Shown piece by piece: positions 18,806 through 28,161 of a stretch of DNA of 64,000 nt. The position numbers and the translations under genes were made by a program. The DNA is from Janthinobacterium lividum (GTDB taxonomy: Bacteria; Pseudomonadota; Gammaproteobacteria; Burkholderiales; Burkholderiaceae_D). Under the pieces are notes generated by a model that saw only the letters and a program-made list of their open reading frames with translations, was not told where the DNA came from and made no database searches. The stretch is from NCBI RefSeq assembly GCF_023509035.1, contig NZ_CP075583.1:3534001-3598000 (forward strand), read 5' to 3'. Numbering within the stretch: the stretch's first letter is position 1; each line of letters opens with the position of its first letter.

Positions 18806-19253
18806 TATCGCCGGCATTGCCGGCTTCCAGGCATTGGCGGGACAGCACGTGGCCGTCTCCGACTGGCTCGCCATCACCCAGCAGCGCATCGACACCTTTG
18901 CCGACGCCACGGACGACCATCAGTGGATCCACGTCGATGCCGAGCGCTGTGCGCGCGAGTCGCCGTATGGCTGTACCGTGGCGCACGGTTTCCTGACCTT
19001 GTCGCTGCTGCCGGCCATGCTGGCTGGCGCCTTGCACATGTCCGGCATCCGCATGGCCATCAACTACGGTTTAAATAAAGTGCGCTTTCCCGCGCCCGTG
19101 CCTGTCGGCAGCCGGCTGCGCGCGCGGCTCGACATACTTTCCGTTGACGATATGCCGGAAGGGGCGCAAGTGAACTGGGCCGTCACCATGGAGCGCGAGG
19201 GCGACAGCAAACCCGTGTGCGTGGCGGAATTCTTGATGCGCTGCTATCCCTAG
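18798..19253 (+). CDS. MaoC-family hydratase, second copy
   Basis: This 151-residue hot-dog-fold protein has the motif ATDDHQWIHVDAERCARESPYG and VAHGFLTLSLL, again with the Asp/His dyad. It starts with GTG inside the end of the preceding gene, preceded by GAGGAG, so the start is well supported. Two different MaoC proteins side by side often form heteromeric enoyl-CoA hydratases. The stop overlaps the end of the convergent GGDEF gene by 4 bases. Confidence 0.87.
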   Translation: MRDIAGIAGFQALAGQHVAVSDWLAITQQRIDTFADATDDHQWIHVDAERCARESPYGCTVAHGFLTLSLLPAMLAGALHMSGIRMAINYGLNKVRFPAPVPVGSRLRARLDILSVDDMPEGAQVNWAVTMEREGDSKPVCVAEFLMRCYP

Positions 19254-20176
19254 TCACGCCCCTCCGACGCGCAATACCTGTCCCGCCCCGTATGCTTGGC
19301 CCGGTACAGCAGGGCGTCGGCGGCGCGGATCAGGGCGCTGGGGTCCATGCCTTCGATGGGCATGACGCTGGCCACGCCCAGGCTGACGGTGACGTGCGGG
19401 CCGACGCTCGATCTGGCGTGTGCGATGTGCAGGGCGCGCACTTCGTCGAGGATGCGCTGGGCCACCACTTCGGCGCCGTCGCGTGTTTCCTGCGGCAGCA
19501 GGATGATGAATTCCTCGCCGCCGTAGCGCGCCAGCAGGTCGGGCGGGCGCACGGCGCAGCGGCGCAGGGCGGCGCTCACCTGCTGCAGGCACAGGTCGCC
19601 TGCCTGGTGGCCATACGTATCGTTGTAATCCTTGAAGTGGTCGATATCGGCCATGATCAGGGCCATCGGCACGCCGTCGCGCGCGCAGCGCCGCCATTCG
19701 CTGTCCATCGTGTCGTTGAAGCTGCGCCGGTTGGCCACGCCTGTCAGCGAGTCCGTCAGCGACAGTTCGCGCATGGCGTCGGCCTGTCGCTTGATGGTCA
19801 GCTGGCTGCGCACGCGGGCGCGCACGACGGCCGCGTTGAACGGTTTCGTGATGAAATCGACGGCGCCCGCTTCCAGCGCCCGCGTCTCGTCTTCGGGCTG
19901 GTTCAGGGCCGTGACGAAGATGACGGGAATGGCGCTGAGGATCGTCGATTCGCGCAGCGCCCTGCAGACGGCATAGCCATCCATGCCGGGCATGACGGCG
20001 TCGAGCAGGATCAGGTCCGGCAGTTGATTATGCGCAATTTCCAGCGCCTTCACACCGCTCAGCGCGAACAGCACGTCGTGTTCCTCGCGCAGCAACTGGT
20101 GCAGGATCTGGATGTTTTCCATGGCGTCATCGACGATGAGGATGCGCCCGTTCATGGCAAGGTTGGTCCAGCTCAC
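19250..20176 (-). CDS. Response regulator with diguanylate cyclase (GGDEF) output
   Basis: This 308-residue protein has a receiver domain (about 10-125, phospho-acceptor Asp59 in LLDAVMPG, Lys in ITKPF) and a GGDEF domain with GGEEF at 219-223. An inhibitory I-site RPPD (210-213) lies five residues before it, so the cyclase should be active and product-inhibited. It makes c-di-GMP when phosphorylated. The start is GTG at 20176, overlapping the kinase stop (GTGA), with GAGAGGA upstream; the kinase is its obvious partner. The c-di-GMP could act on the MshEN-type ATPase encoded 20 kb away, but that is inference. Confidence 0.93.
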   Translation of the reverse strand: MSWTNLAMNGRILIVDDAMENIQILHQLLREEHDVLFALSGVKALEIAHNQLPDLILLDAVMPGMDGYAVCRALRESTILSAIPVIFVTALNQPEDETRALEAGAVDFITKPFNAAVVRARVRSQLTIKRQADAMRELSLTDSLTGVANRRSFNDTMDSEWRRCARDGVPMALIMADIDHFKDYNDTYGHQAGDLCLQQVSAALRRCAVRPPDLLARYGGEEFIILLPQETRDGAEVVAQRILDEVRALHIAHARSSVGPHVTVSLGVASVMPIEGMDPSALIRAADALLYRAKHTGRDRYCASEGRD

Positions 20177-23100
20177 TTGTTTTCCTCTCGTTTCAGCTGA
20201 TCGAGCACGAGTTTTTCCGCCTCGGCAAAATTCAGCGTTTCAATCGCATGTGCCATCGCCAGGGCCGCTTCCCGGTCTGACTGTTGCAGGGCAGGGTGCA
20301 GGACGTGGAATTGCGCCAGCGCCTTCAGGTTATTGTTGTGGATCAAAACGCGCAACTCGGCCAGGCCGGCGCGCAGGTCGACCGGCACGCTGCCGGGCGC
20401 TGCCGCTGGCGGCTGGCTGCGCCGCAGGGGCGAGGGCAGGGTGCGCGCCGCGTCGATGACTTCGGCCATCGCATGGTCCAGACGGCCCAGCAAGGTGGCC
20501 GTGACGTGCGATTGCCCCGTCTTCAGCGCTTTTTCCGTCTCGGCGGCCAGGCTGGCGACATGTGTGGCGCCCAGGTTGGCTGCCACGCCGCATACGCGGT
20601 GCAGCAACTGCGCCGCCTGCTGCGCCTGGCCGGCGGCCAGCAGGCGCCGGGTTTCCTCGACGGCGTCGCCTTGCGAATTTTCAAAGCGCTTGAGCAGGGC
20701 CAGGAAGGCGCCGTAATCGCCGCCGAATCGGTGCAGGGCCGCTGCCAGGTCGATGCCGGGCACCATGGCCGGCAGGTCCAGCGCCTGCGTGACGGCATCG
20801 GCTGCCTGGACGGCGCCGTTGCCGCCACCGCCACCCGGGGGCGCCGGCACCAGCCGGGTCAGGGTCTGGATCATCTCGTCGACATCGATGGGCTTGGCCA
20901 CATGCGCGTTCATGCCGCTGGCGATGGCGCGCAGGCGGTCTTCGTCCATGGCATTGGCCGTCATGGCGATGATGGGCAGGTCCGGCAAACCGAGCGCGCG
21001 GATGGCGAGGGTGGCGTCATAGCCATTCATGACGGGCATTTGCAAATCCATCAGCACCACGTCCCAGGCGTGCGGCGTACCGGTGAGCAAATCGACGGCC
21101 AGCCGGCCGTTGGCGGCCACGGCCACGCGCGCGCCCGAGTGTAGCAGGATGTACTGCGCCACTTCCTGGTTGATTTCATTGTCTTCCACCAGTAGCACGC
21201 GCATGCCTGTGAGCAAGCCCGACAAGGGCGTGGAAACGGGCAGCGCGGAAGGGGCGCTGCGGCCTTCGCGCACGGCCGTCACGGCCGCCAGCAGGCGCGC
21301 CGGGGTGGCCGGTTTCGAGACGATGCCGGCCAGCATCAGGCTGTCGGCCAGGCGTTCGAGGTTCTCGCTATCCTGGTCGGCCACCAGCATGATCACGGGC
21401 GGCAGAGCGAGGAGCGCGTCGGCGCGCGCCTCGGTCAGCATGGAAATGCCATCCATGCCGGGCATGGCCGCGTCGAGCAGTACCAGGTCCGCTGCCGGCC
21501 CGCCACTGGCGTGGGCGCGCAGCAGGGCCAGGCCGGCCGCGCCGCTGTCGGCGCTGCGGCTGTGCCAGCCCTGCGCCGCGCACCAGTCTTCCAGCATGGC
21601 GCGCACGCAGGCGTTGTCGTCGATGATCAGCAGCGACAGGGCCTTGGGCGCGCTCTTGCCGGGCGGCTCGGAAGGCGGCGCGACCTTGTCGAAGCGGCAG
21701 CTGAAGCGGAAGTCGGAGCCCTCGCCCAGCGCGCTTTTCACGCTGAGGGTGCCGCCCATCAATTCCACCATGCGCCGGCAGATGGCCAGCCCCAGTCCCG
21801 TACCGCCGTATTTGCGGCTGGTGCCGCTGTCGCCTTGCGAAAACGCGTCGAAGATGTGTTCCTGTGCGGCCGCGTCGATGCCGATGCCCGTGTCGCGCAC
21901 GGAAAACTCGAGCGTGACGCTGGCCGTATCCTCGGCCACGGCGCGGATGGACAGCACCACTTCGCCCTGCTTGGTGAACTTGACGGCGTTGCCCACCAGG
22001 TTGATCAGAATCTGTTCCACGCGCAGGGCGTCGCCGATCAGTTCGTCCGGCACGCCCGGGTCGAGCACGAACACGGGCTCCACGCCGCGCGCCCAGGCGC
22101 TGCTGGCCAGCAAGACGCCTACGCTGTCCAGCATGCGTTCGAGCTGGAAGCGGCGCTGTTCCAGCACCATCTGTCCCGCTTCGATCTTGGAAAAATCGAG
22201 CACGTCATTGACGATATTGAGCAGCGACTGCGTGGCCATCTGGATCTTGCCCACATAGCTGCGCTCGCGCCGTTCCAGCGGCGACTCTTCCAGCAGGCGC
22301 GCCAGGCCGATGATGGCGTTCATCGGCGTGCGGATTTCATGGCTCATGTTGGCGACGAATTCGCTCTTCGCGATGCTGGCTGCTTCGGCCTTGTCGCGCG
22401 CGCGCACCATCTGCTCGTTGAGCTCATGCAGGCGCAATTCCGTGCGCTTGAGCTCGGACACGTCCGAGGCCAGCACGAAGAAGCCGCGCACGCCGCCGCT
22501 GTCGTCGACATCGGGGATGTAGTTGGTCCATGTGTGGCACACCTGGCCGCCGGGATCGAGCAGGTCGCGCTCAAAGCTTTGCGGCCGGCCCGCCAGCACG
22601 CCTTCGACGTGGGGTGCATACACGTCGAACAGTTCCTGCCCCAGCAATTCGCGCATGTGGATGCCGGCCAGCTCGGCGCTGCTGCGGCCAAACCATTCAT
22701 TATAGAAATTATTTGCGAAGCGGCAACGCAAATCGGCGCCCCAGTACGACACCATGCCGGGCAGGTTGTCAGTGACGGTGCGGATGAAGCGCTCACTCTG
22801 TTCCAGGCGCAAGGTGGTGGCGTGCAGCACCTCGGTGGCGCGCTTGCGTTCCGTGATATCGATCGATACCCCGAGCACATGGCTGGCGCGCCCCGCATCG
22901 TCGCGCAAGACCACCTTGCGCGTGGTGAAGTGGCGCGTGGTGCCGTCAGCCGTATTGATCGCCTCTTGTTCGATTTCCACCATCTGCCCCGTGGCCAGCA
23001 GCTTGCGGTCGGCGCTGACGAAGGCGGACGCCTGCTGCGGCGGGAAGAAATCGTGGTCCGTCTTGCCCAGCAATTGCTCGCGCGAGCGTCCCAGGGTCAG

Positions 23101-24735
23101 TTCCGCATGGCGGTTGACCATTTCAAAGCTCAGCTTGTCGGCGCGCTTGACGAAGACCATGGCCGGGATGTTTTCGATGATGGTGCCAAACAGGTGTTTC
23201 GAGCGGCGAAATTCCGCTTCGCTGCGCTTGCGCTCGCTAATGTCCAGCCACAGGCCCGATACGCCCAGCAACTGCCGTTCCGGGCCGAAAATCGGGTGAT
23301 ACGAGACGATCCAGTGACTGAGCTGCTCGCGCTGCTGGCCGCTATGGCCTTGCAATTCGATGTCGACGATGGGCTGTCCCGTCTCGATCACCTGGCGCAC
23401 GCGGCGCTCCACGTCGGCGCGCACGGCATCGTCGAACAGCATGGCGCCCACGGGACGGCCCAGGTGCTGCGCCACGCTGGCCCCGTTGATGGCGGCCAGG
23501 TAATGATTGATCATGACGATGCGCAAGTCCAGGTCCACGAACAGCATGCCGATCGGCGCCGTCGCATACACGGTTTCCAGCAGGCGCGTGGATTTTTCCA
23601 GGGCCAGCGTGCGTTCGGCCACCAGGCTTTCGAGCTGCGTGCGGTGGCGCCGCAAGTCGCGTTCCAGCGCGCCCAGGGCGCTGGCCATGTCGGCCGATTC
23701 GCGGTCCGCCTGCCTGTTCGATAGCAGCGGTTTGCCCTGCGCCAGCGCCTGGATCTGCTGCGTCAGTTGCTGCAAGGTGCTGGCCAGGCGGCCGCCCACG
23801 CGCCAGGCCAGGGCAAAGCCGGCGCCCAGCAGCAGCGCCAGGATGAGGGAAGCCGTGACCACGGAGCGCAGCAGGGCTTTTGCCACCGTGCTGGTGCGCA
23901 TGGTGACGGCCACCGTCCAGGCGGCGTCCGGGGCGCGGCGAAAGCCCGTATACACGTCAAGGCCTTCCAGGGTGGCATGGCGCAGCACGCCTTCGCGTGA
24001 CTGGCGTATCTGTTCCAGCACGGGCGCCGCGCTGCGCTGGCCCACATAGCGTTGCGGCGCCAGGGTGCGCGCCACGTTGATGCCGTCGGCGTTGATGATG
24101 GCCGCGCCCAGGTAGGCTGGCAGGTGCAGCTCGCGCAGCAGAACGGGCAGGTAGTCGGACGGGTACAGCGCCGTCAGCACATAGGCGGGACCTTTGTCAC
24201 GCGGCAAGGGCAGGTTCAGGGCCAGCCGCGGCACGTCGTCCGGCGCCATGAGCAGGCTGGTCAGCCGCGGCTTGCCATAGTCGCGCGTGCGCTCCATGCT
24301 GGCGGCCCATTTTTGCGGCAATGGAGGCGGCACCTGGCCGATGGGCAGTGTCGTATTGATCAACTGGCGGCCCTTGGGGTCGGAGACGATGAAGCCGCTG
24401 ACGGCCAGGCCCGGCTGCAGCAGGCTGCCGGCCAGGGCCCGCAGGGTGCCGGTGTCGTCGGTTTGCAGGGCGGGCGAGGCGGCCAGGATGCGCGCGGCCA
24501 TCTGGGCGCCGCTCAAGTCGCGCTCGACGGCGGCGGCGACCGCCAGCGCAGCCTGCGCCGTTTCGCCGACGACATGGTCGCGTTCGCGCGTGTAACTGTG
24601 CGCCACGAGCAGGAGAAACACGAGCGCCGTCGGAATGACCCAGGCGAGCACCAGCCATGAAATTCTTGAGCGTATCGAAGGCAAATCTTGCACCCGGAAA
24701 GCTCCCAGAATGGATGAGTCGACAGGCAGGCTCAC
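20173..24735 (-). CDS. Hybrid sensor histidine kinase with three PAS, two receiver and one Hpt domain
   Basis: This is a 1520-residue membrane kinase. In order: transmembrane segment (about 25-47), periplasmic Cache-like sensor, second membrane segment (about 290-312), HAMP, three PAS domains (about 385-505, 515-640, 650-775), HisKA with HEIRTPMN (His near 798), ATPase with GTGLGLAI (near 977), receiver 1 ([11 protein letters not shown]), receiver 2 ([11 protein letters not shown]) and a C-terminal Hpt domain. In the Hpt the usual HxxKG is HRVCG, so the phospho-accepting His is kept but the Lys is replaced. It is coupled to the downstream GGDEF regulator, completing a phosphorelay. The start codon read is GTG with a weak RBS. 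Confidence 0.92.
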   Translation of the reverse strand: MSLPVDSSILGAFRVQDLPSIRSRISWLVLAWVIPTALVFLLLVAHSYTRERDHVVGETAQAALAVAAAVERDLSGAQMAARILAASPALQTDDTGTLRALAGSLLQPGLAVSGFIVSDPKGRQLINTTLPIGQVPPPLPQKWAASMERTRDYGKPRLTSLLMAPDDVPRLALNLPLPRDKGPAYVLTALYPSDYLPVLLRELHLPAYLGAAIINADGINVARTLAPQRYVGQRSAAPVLEQIRQSREGVLRHATLEGLDVYTGFRRAPDAAWTVAVTMRTSTVAKALLRSVVTASLILALLLGAGFALAWRVGGRLASTLQQLTQQIQALAQGKPLLSNRQADRESADMASALGALERDLRRHRTQLESLVAERTLALEKSTRLLETVYATAPIGMLFVDLDLRIVMINHYLAAINGASVAQHLGRPVGAMLFDDAVRADVERRVRQVIETGQPIVDIELQGHSGQQREQLSHWIVSYHPIFGPERQLLGVSGLWLDISERKRSEAEFRRSKHLFGTIIENIPAMVFVKRADKLSFEMVNRHAELTLGRSREQLLGKTDHDFFPPQQASAFVSADRKLLATGQMVEIEQEAINTADGTTRHFTTRKVVLRDDAGRASHVLGVSIDITERKRATEVLHATTLRLEQSERFIRTVTDNLPGMVSYWGADLRCRFANNFYNEWFGRSSAELAGIHMRELLGQELFDVYAPHVEGVLAGRPQSFERDLLDPGGQVCHTWTNYIPDVDDSGGVRGFFVLASDVSELKRTELRLHELNEQMVRARDKAEAASIAKSEFVANMSHEIRTPMNAIIGLARLLEESPLERRERSYVGKIQMATQSLLNIVNDVLDFSKIEAGQMVLEQRRFQLERMLDSVGVLLASSAWARGVEPVFVLDPGVPDELIGDALRVEQILINLVGNAVKFTKQGEVVLSIRAVAEDTASVTLEFSVRDTGIGIDAAAQEHIFDAFSQGDSGTSRKYGGTGLGLAICRRMVELMGGTLSVKSALGEGSDFRFSCRFDKVAPPSEPPGKSAPKALSLLIIDDNACVRAMLEDWCAAQGWHSRSADSGAAGLALLRAHASGGPAADLVLLDAAMPGMDGISMLTEARADALLALPPVIMLVADQDSENLERLADSLMLAGIVSKPATPARLLAAVTAVREGRSAPSALPVSTPLSGLLTGMRVLLVEDNEINQEVAQYILLHSGARVAVAANGRLAVDLLTGTPHAWDVVLMDLQMPVMNGYDATLAIRALGLPDLPIIAMTANAMDEDRLRAIASGMNAHVAKPIDVDEMIQTLTRLVPAPPGGGGGNGAVQAADAVTQALDLPAMVPGIDLAAALHRFGGDYGAFLALLKRFENSQGDAVEETRRLLAAGQAQQAAQLLHRVCGVAANLGATHVASLAAETEKALKTGQSHVTATLLGRLDHAMAEVIDAARTLPSPLRRSQPPAAAPGSVPVDLRAGLAELRVLIHNNNLKALAQFHVLHPALQQSDREAALAMAHAIETLNFAEAEKLVLDQLKREENK

Positions 24736-24849
24736 GCTGGCGCTGGCTGACCTTGAATGAAAAGATGCTAGACGAAATTGATTGTTCTGACAAGCCTAGT
24801 TTCTGGAATGGAAAAAAGCTTGTGTAAAGGTATACAGAGGAGGGGGCGC

Positions 24850-24874
24850 CCATCCCGCCGTGGCGGCGGGATGG
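24850..24874. repeat. GC-rich hairpin after the YgiW-like gene
   Basis: CCATCCCGCCG and CGGCGGGATGG form a perfect 11-bp stem with a three-base loop, ten bases after the stop codon on the minus strand. There is no T-run, so it may be an RNA 3'-end stabiliser or a weak terminator. Confidence 0.55.
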
Positions 24875-24883
24875 CAAGGCGGC

Positions 24884-25249
24884 TTACGGGACCACGGTCA
24901 GCACATCGACATCGATTTCCGGGCTTTCCATGAAGTCTTTTTCCACTTCTCCACGGATTTCCACCTGGGTTTTGGCGTCGATCTTGCGGTTCATGAAGAC
25001 CTTGTCGTCGATGTCCACGCGAATTTCCGCCGTGCCATCGGAGAAGGTGTATTTTTCCTTGCCGACTTTGCGCAGCAGGTGGCCGCGCAGCACGACGGCC
25101 TGGTCGTCGACGGGATTTTTCAGGATGGCGGCCACACTGCTGGGCGCGGTCGGGCCAGCCGTCGGTCCCACGTATTGGGCTTGTGCGCTGCCGGCCAGCA
25201 AGGCGCTGGCGGCGGCCAAGGCGACGATGAGTTTGCGGTGCAATGACAT
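24884..25249 (-). CDS. YgiW/YdeI family periplasmic stress-tolerance protein (BOF domain)
   Basis: This 121-residue protein has a clear signal peptide cut after GSAQA and one BOF (bacterial OB-fold) domain. Features are GPT(A)PSSVAAILKNPVDDQAVVLRGHLLRKVGKEKYTFSDGT and the end EIDVDVLTVVP. E. coli relatives are linked to hydrogen peroxide, cadmium and acid tolerance; the molecular role is not known. It lies between the kinase gene and the leftward filament operon, 27 bases from the latter's last gene on the same strand, so read-through expression is possible. Confidence 0.85.
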   Translation of the reverse strand: MSLHRKLIVALAAASALLAGSAQAQYVGPTAGPTAPSSVAAILKNPVDDQAVVLRGHLLRKVGKEKYTFSDGTAEIRVDIDDKVFMNRKIDAKTQVEIRGEVEKDFMESPEIDVDVLTVVP

Positions 25250-25276
25250 GGTATTCCTTTGATAGTGACCGACGTG

Positions 25277-25849
25277 TCAGAAAAAGACGGCGGTGCGGGG
25301 GATGATAGCACCGGCATTGCCATAGGGCATGTTTGCCCGGACGTTGCCCGTGCTGGCCACGCCATCGTCGAGTTTGCTGTCGATCTGCTCGGCGTAGCTC
25401 TCGGGCAAGTTGTCGAATCGGATGCCGTTGCCGGCGCGCCCACCCACTTCATCGTTGTACAGGTAGACGGCGCCGCCCTGGGCGCTGGTCATGAATTGCG
25501 AGGTGCCGTTGTAGGAGCCGGTAATGAAGCCGCCCAGCGCCAGGTGCTGCGGCGCCAGCGTGAATTCGCGCGGCTGGCCGTCGCCGATCTGGCCGTCGCC
25601 ATTGCCGTTGCCGGCCGAGTTTGGCACGTGGGTGGTGCCCTGGAGATCGTCGCCGGGCAGGGCGCGGAATTTGTCCTGGTAAGCGTTGACGGCGGCCGTC
25701 AGCGCATTCGACTGCTGGATGATGTTTTTCACCTTGGCGCTGTCGATCAAGCCTTGTCCCTTGAGCACGCCACCGAGCAGCAAGCCGATGATGACCAGGA
25801 CGATGGCGATTTCTACGAGCGTAAAGCCGTGCTGGCGGCGTGGGAGCAT
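25277..25849 (-). CDS. Type IV pilin-like protein of the leftward filament system
   Basis: This 190-residue prepilin has a short leader MLPRRQHG, then the cleavage/methylation motif FTLVEIAIVLVIIG with Glu at +5. The variable C-terminal part is rich in Gly and Asn (NSAGNGNGDGQIGDGQP). It is the only standard pilin with a full Glu5 motif at the end of the operon and may be the major subunit. The start at 25849 is chosen over an upstream ATG because prepilin leaders are short. It ends the operon, 88 bases after the preceding gene. Confidence 0.82.
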   Translation of the reverse strand: MLPRRQHGFTLVEIAIVLVIIGLLLGGVLKGQGLIDSAKVKNIIQQSNALTAAVNAYQDKFRALPGDDLQGTTHVPNSAGNGNGDGQIGDGQPREFTLAPQHLALGGFITGSYNGTSQFMTSAQGGAVYLYNDEVGGRAGNGIRFDNLPESYAEQIDSKLDDGVASTGNVRANMPYGNAGAIIPRTAVFF

Positions 25850-25937
25850 GGGATTTCCTTGGAAAAAAAGTGCTGGGACTTGGTATGGCAGTTTACTGCA
25901 ATTGGCGCCGGATGCGCACGGCATTTCAGGCTGCGGG

Positions 25938-26672
25938 TCATGGCGGCATCTTTGCTTTCTTTACGGCAATTTGCTTGGCAAGTTCGTCGAGCCGGTGCGC
26001 CAGGAAGGCCAGCTCGTGCGGGTCGCTGATCTGGCCGCTGGCGATCAGGCCGCCGATCACCAGGCGGGCGCTGTCGAGCTGGTCCATGTCTTCCAGGATG
26101 AACGCTTCCATCTCGCGCACCCAGGATGGCACGTGCGGTCCTGTCGCCAGCCGGCGCAGCGCGCGCGCGTAGCCGAGCGCCAGCGGCAGGTCGTGCAACT
26201 GGTGTTTTGCCACCAGCACGGCCTGCGCCATGGCGGGCCAGCGGCGCTGCGGGTCGGCCGCAAAGCTGGCGGCGACAAAGGCCAGCATGCGCCGCGCGCG
26301 CTGCGGATCGGCCACGCCCGCGTACACCTCGCTGGCGGCCACCAGCGCATACTGGCTGCGCGGATCGAGCGTTTGCGCCGTCTCCAGCCAGCCGGCCAGG
26401 CGGTCGTAGTCGAGTTCGCGCCAGGGCAGGCTGACGCCGGGCTGGTCCTCGAACGACTGCAGGTACAGCAGCATGGCCTTCGACATGGCCAGCGGCTCGC
26501 CCAGGCTGGCCAGGCGCGCGACCCCGGCTGACGGCGCGACAGGCAGGGGGCGCGCCTGTGCCGGAGCGTGCTGCTGCGCCAGGCGCCAGCCCAGTTGCAG
26601 CAGCAGGCATGCGGCCAGCAGCCAGCACAGGGGGCGCGGCACGCTCGACCAGGGACGCGGCGAGGCGGCCAT
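25938..26672 (-). CDS. Membrane-anchored helical-repeat protein, uncharacterised
   Basis: This 244-residue protein of no family I recognise has one N-terminal membrane span (PLCWLLAACLLLQLGW). A soluble part follows, almost entirely helical and Ala/Leu/Arg-rich with TPR-like spacing (LDPRSQYALVAASEVYAGVADPQRARRML and later). The start ATG shares one base with the ABC-2 permease stop (TGATG), so the two are coupled. By position it is the third partner of the split ABC transporter, and I infer an accessory role like PilG of Myxococcus. No sequence proof is possible here. Confidence 0.6.
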   Translation of the reverse strand: MAASPRPWSSVPRPLCWLLAACLLLQLGWRLAQQHAPAQARPLPVAPSAGVARLASLGEPLAMSKAMLLYLQSFEDQPGVSLPWRELDYDRLAGWLETAQTLDPRSQYALVAASEVYAGVADPQRARRMLAFVAASFAADPQRRWPAMAQAVLVAKHQLHDLPLALGYARALRRLATGPHVPSWVREMEAFILEDMDQLDSARLVIGGLIASGQISDPHELAFLAHRLDELAKQIAVKKAKMPP

Positions 26673-27445
26673 CAGATGTTCCTGCGGTAAAAGTCGCACA
26701 GCGCGCAGCTGGTCAGCAAGGCCACATAGATGATGGTTTGCGCCGCCACGCCGGCCAAGGCTTGCCAGTCGCCGGTGGCGTACAGCAGCCAGTCCGTGCG
26801 CGTAAAGGCGTCGAGGCGGGGCAGGAGCAGGGCCAGCACGTCGATGGCGCCCGCCGTGGCCCGCTGCAGCCAGGAATCGCCCGCCTGCGCGCCGTGCGCC
26901 AGCAGTTGCAGGCTGCCCAGCATGCGCGCCAGCAGATAAAAGCCGCCCGTGGCGGCCAGGGCGGGCAGGGCCTGTTGCAGGCTGCTTGCGCACAGCAGGC
27001 TGAAGGCGGCGACGATCCACAGTTCTCCCAGCAGCGACAGCGCCCACAGCGCGCTGTGCGCGGGCGCGGTGAACAGCGCCATCAACAGACCGAACAGCAA
27101 GGCGGGCACGGCCGCCAGCACCCCGTAGCCCAACAGTTTGCCCAGCAGATAGGCCACGCGCGGCATGGGCAGTGCCAGCAGTAACTCGAGGCCCCGGTCG
27201 GCCGCTTCGCGCGCCATGCTGGTGATAATGAACGTGGCCAGCAGGAAGACGCTGGCCAGGCGCAGGGTGGCCGCCAGCAGCGCCGCCTGCACGGCGCCGC
27301 TTTCCGTCAGCGCCAGTTGCTGCAGGAAGCCGGCCAGGGCGGCGGCGCCGCAGGCGGCCAATACGAACAGCCATGGCAGGCGGCTGCGCAGCGCTTCGAG
27401 CAGCGTGTAGCGGGCGATGGTGAGGGCGGGAAAGAACGTTGGCAT
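26672..27445 (-). CDS. ABC-2 type transporter permease embedded in the filament operon
   Basis: This 257-residue integral membrane protein has about six spans. The start FPALTIARYTLLEALRSRLPWLF and the loop MAREAADRGLELLLALPMPRVAYLLGKLLGYG match ABC-2 permeases that pair with CcmA/NatA-type ATPases. Its gene is locked between a pilin gene (shared base at 27445) and the helical-repeat gene (shared base at 26672). The only ATPase of matching type nearby is at 39412-40140, the first gene of the same operon. The substrate is unknown; PilI of Myxococcus pilus assembly is the closest functional precedent. Confidence 0.82.
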   Translation of the reverse strand: MPTFFPALTIARYTLLEALRSRLPWLFVLAACGAAALAGFLQQLALTESGAVQAALLAATLRLASVFLLATFIITSMAREAADRGLELLLALPMPRVAYLLGKLLGYGVLAAVPALLFGLLMALFTAPAHSALWALSLLGELWIVAAFSLLCASSLQQALPALAATGGFYLLARMLGSLQLLAHGAQAGDSWLQRATAGAIDVLALLLPRLDAFTRTDWLLYATGDWQALAGVAAQTIIYVALLTSCALCDFYRRNI

Positions 27446-28161
27446 CAGCGGGGCAGCCTTTGCGCCGCCACCATGCGGTTGAACAGGATGTTTGGCGACA
27501 GCCAGGTGACGAGGTCATCGAACTCGCCGCCCGGCTGTTGCGGGCCGCTGGCGGCGCGGCTGATGACGGTGGTGGCGTTCGAGGCATTGTTGCGCTCGTC
27601 GATATTGTTGCTGAATGGCACAGCCTGGCGCTGGCCCTGCACGCCAGTGGCGCCGAAACCGTTCTTGCCGTGCGACATGATCATGGCGGGGATGTCGTTC
27701 AAGGCCGTCGCCTGCAGCAGCGGGCCGCCATTGCGCGTGACGATGCTGATGTCGCGCGGCGTGGCCAGGCTGAAGAGCTGGCCGCTGTCGCTGAAGGCGG
27801 GCGTCACGCTGTAGCGGAACAGATTGCTCCAGCTGTCGGCCTGGCGCAGTCCCAGGGTGGCCCACGGCAGGAAGCCGGCGCGTTTTTCACCATTGCAGCG
27901 GGTGCCGCGCCGGTCTTCCAGGCCACTCATGGCGGAAATGGCGGGACAGGGCAGGTAGCCGTAGCGCAGCGCGTAGCCCGTCAGCGCTTCCTTCGCTTCA
28001 TTCAGCGCCTGTTGCGTCTCGGCTACCTTGCGCTGTTCCAGCTGCACCGTCAAGGGCGTGACCAGACCGCCTATCATCAGGCCGACGATAACCAGCACGA
28101 TGGAGATCTCGATCAGGGAGAAGCCGCCCTGGCTGCGACGGGTACTATCCATATTGCTCAT
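27445..28161 (-). CDS. Pseudopilin-like protein A of the leftward system
   Basis: This 238-residue protein has leader MSNMDSTRRSQGG and the prepilin motif FSLIEISIVLVIVGLMIGG with Glu5. The body contains EALTGYALRYGYLPCPA, GFLPWATLGL and DSWSNLFRYSVTPAF. These recur in the neighbouring protein (28158-28904), so the two arose by tandem duplication. Cys pairs suggest periplasmic disulfides. It is likely a minor, initiating subunit of the filament. Confidence 0.8.
   Translation of the reverse strand: MSNMDSTRRSQGGFSLIEISIVLVIVGLMIGGLVTPLTVQLEQRKVAETQQALNEAKEALTGYALRYGYLPCPAISAMSGLEDRRGTRCNGEKRAGFLPWATLGLRQADSWSNLFRYSVTPAFSDSGQLFSLATPRDISIVTRNGGPLLQATALNDIPAMIMSHGKNGFGATGVQGQRQAVPFSNNIDERNNASNATTVISRAASGPQQPGGEFDDLVTWLSPNILFNRMVAAQRLPR

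Noticed and set aside
21511..23724. Long rightward reading frame of about 737 codons
   Set aside because: It is antisense to the hybrid kinase; composition and lack of motifs mark it as a high-GC shadow frame.
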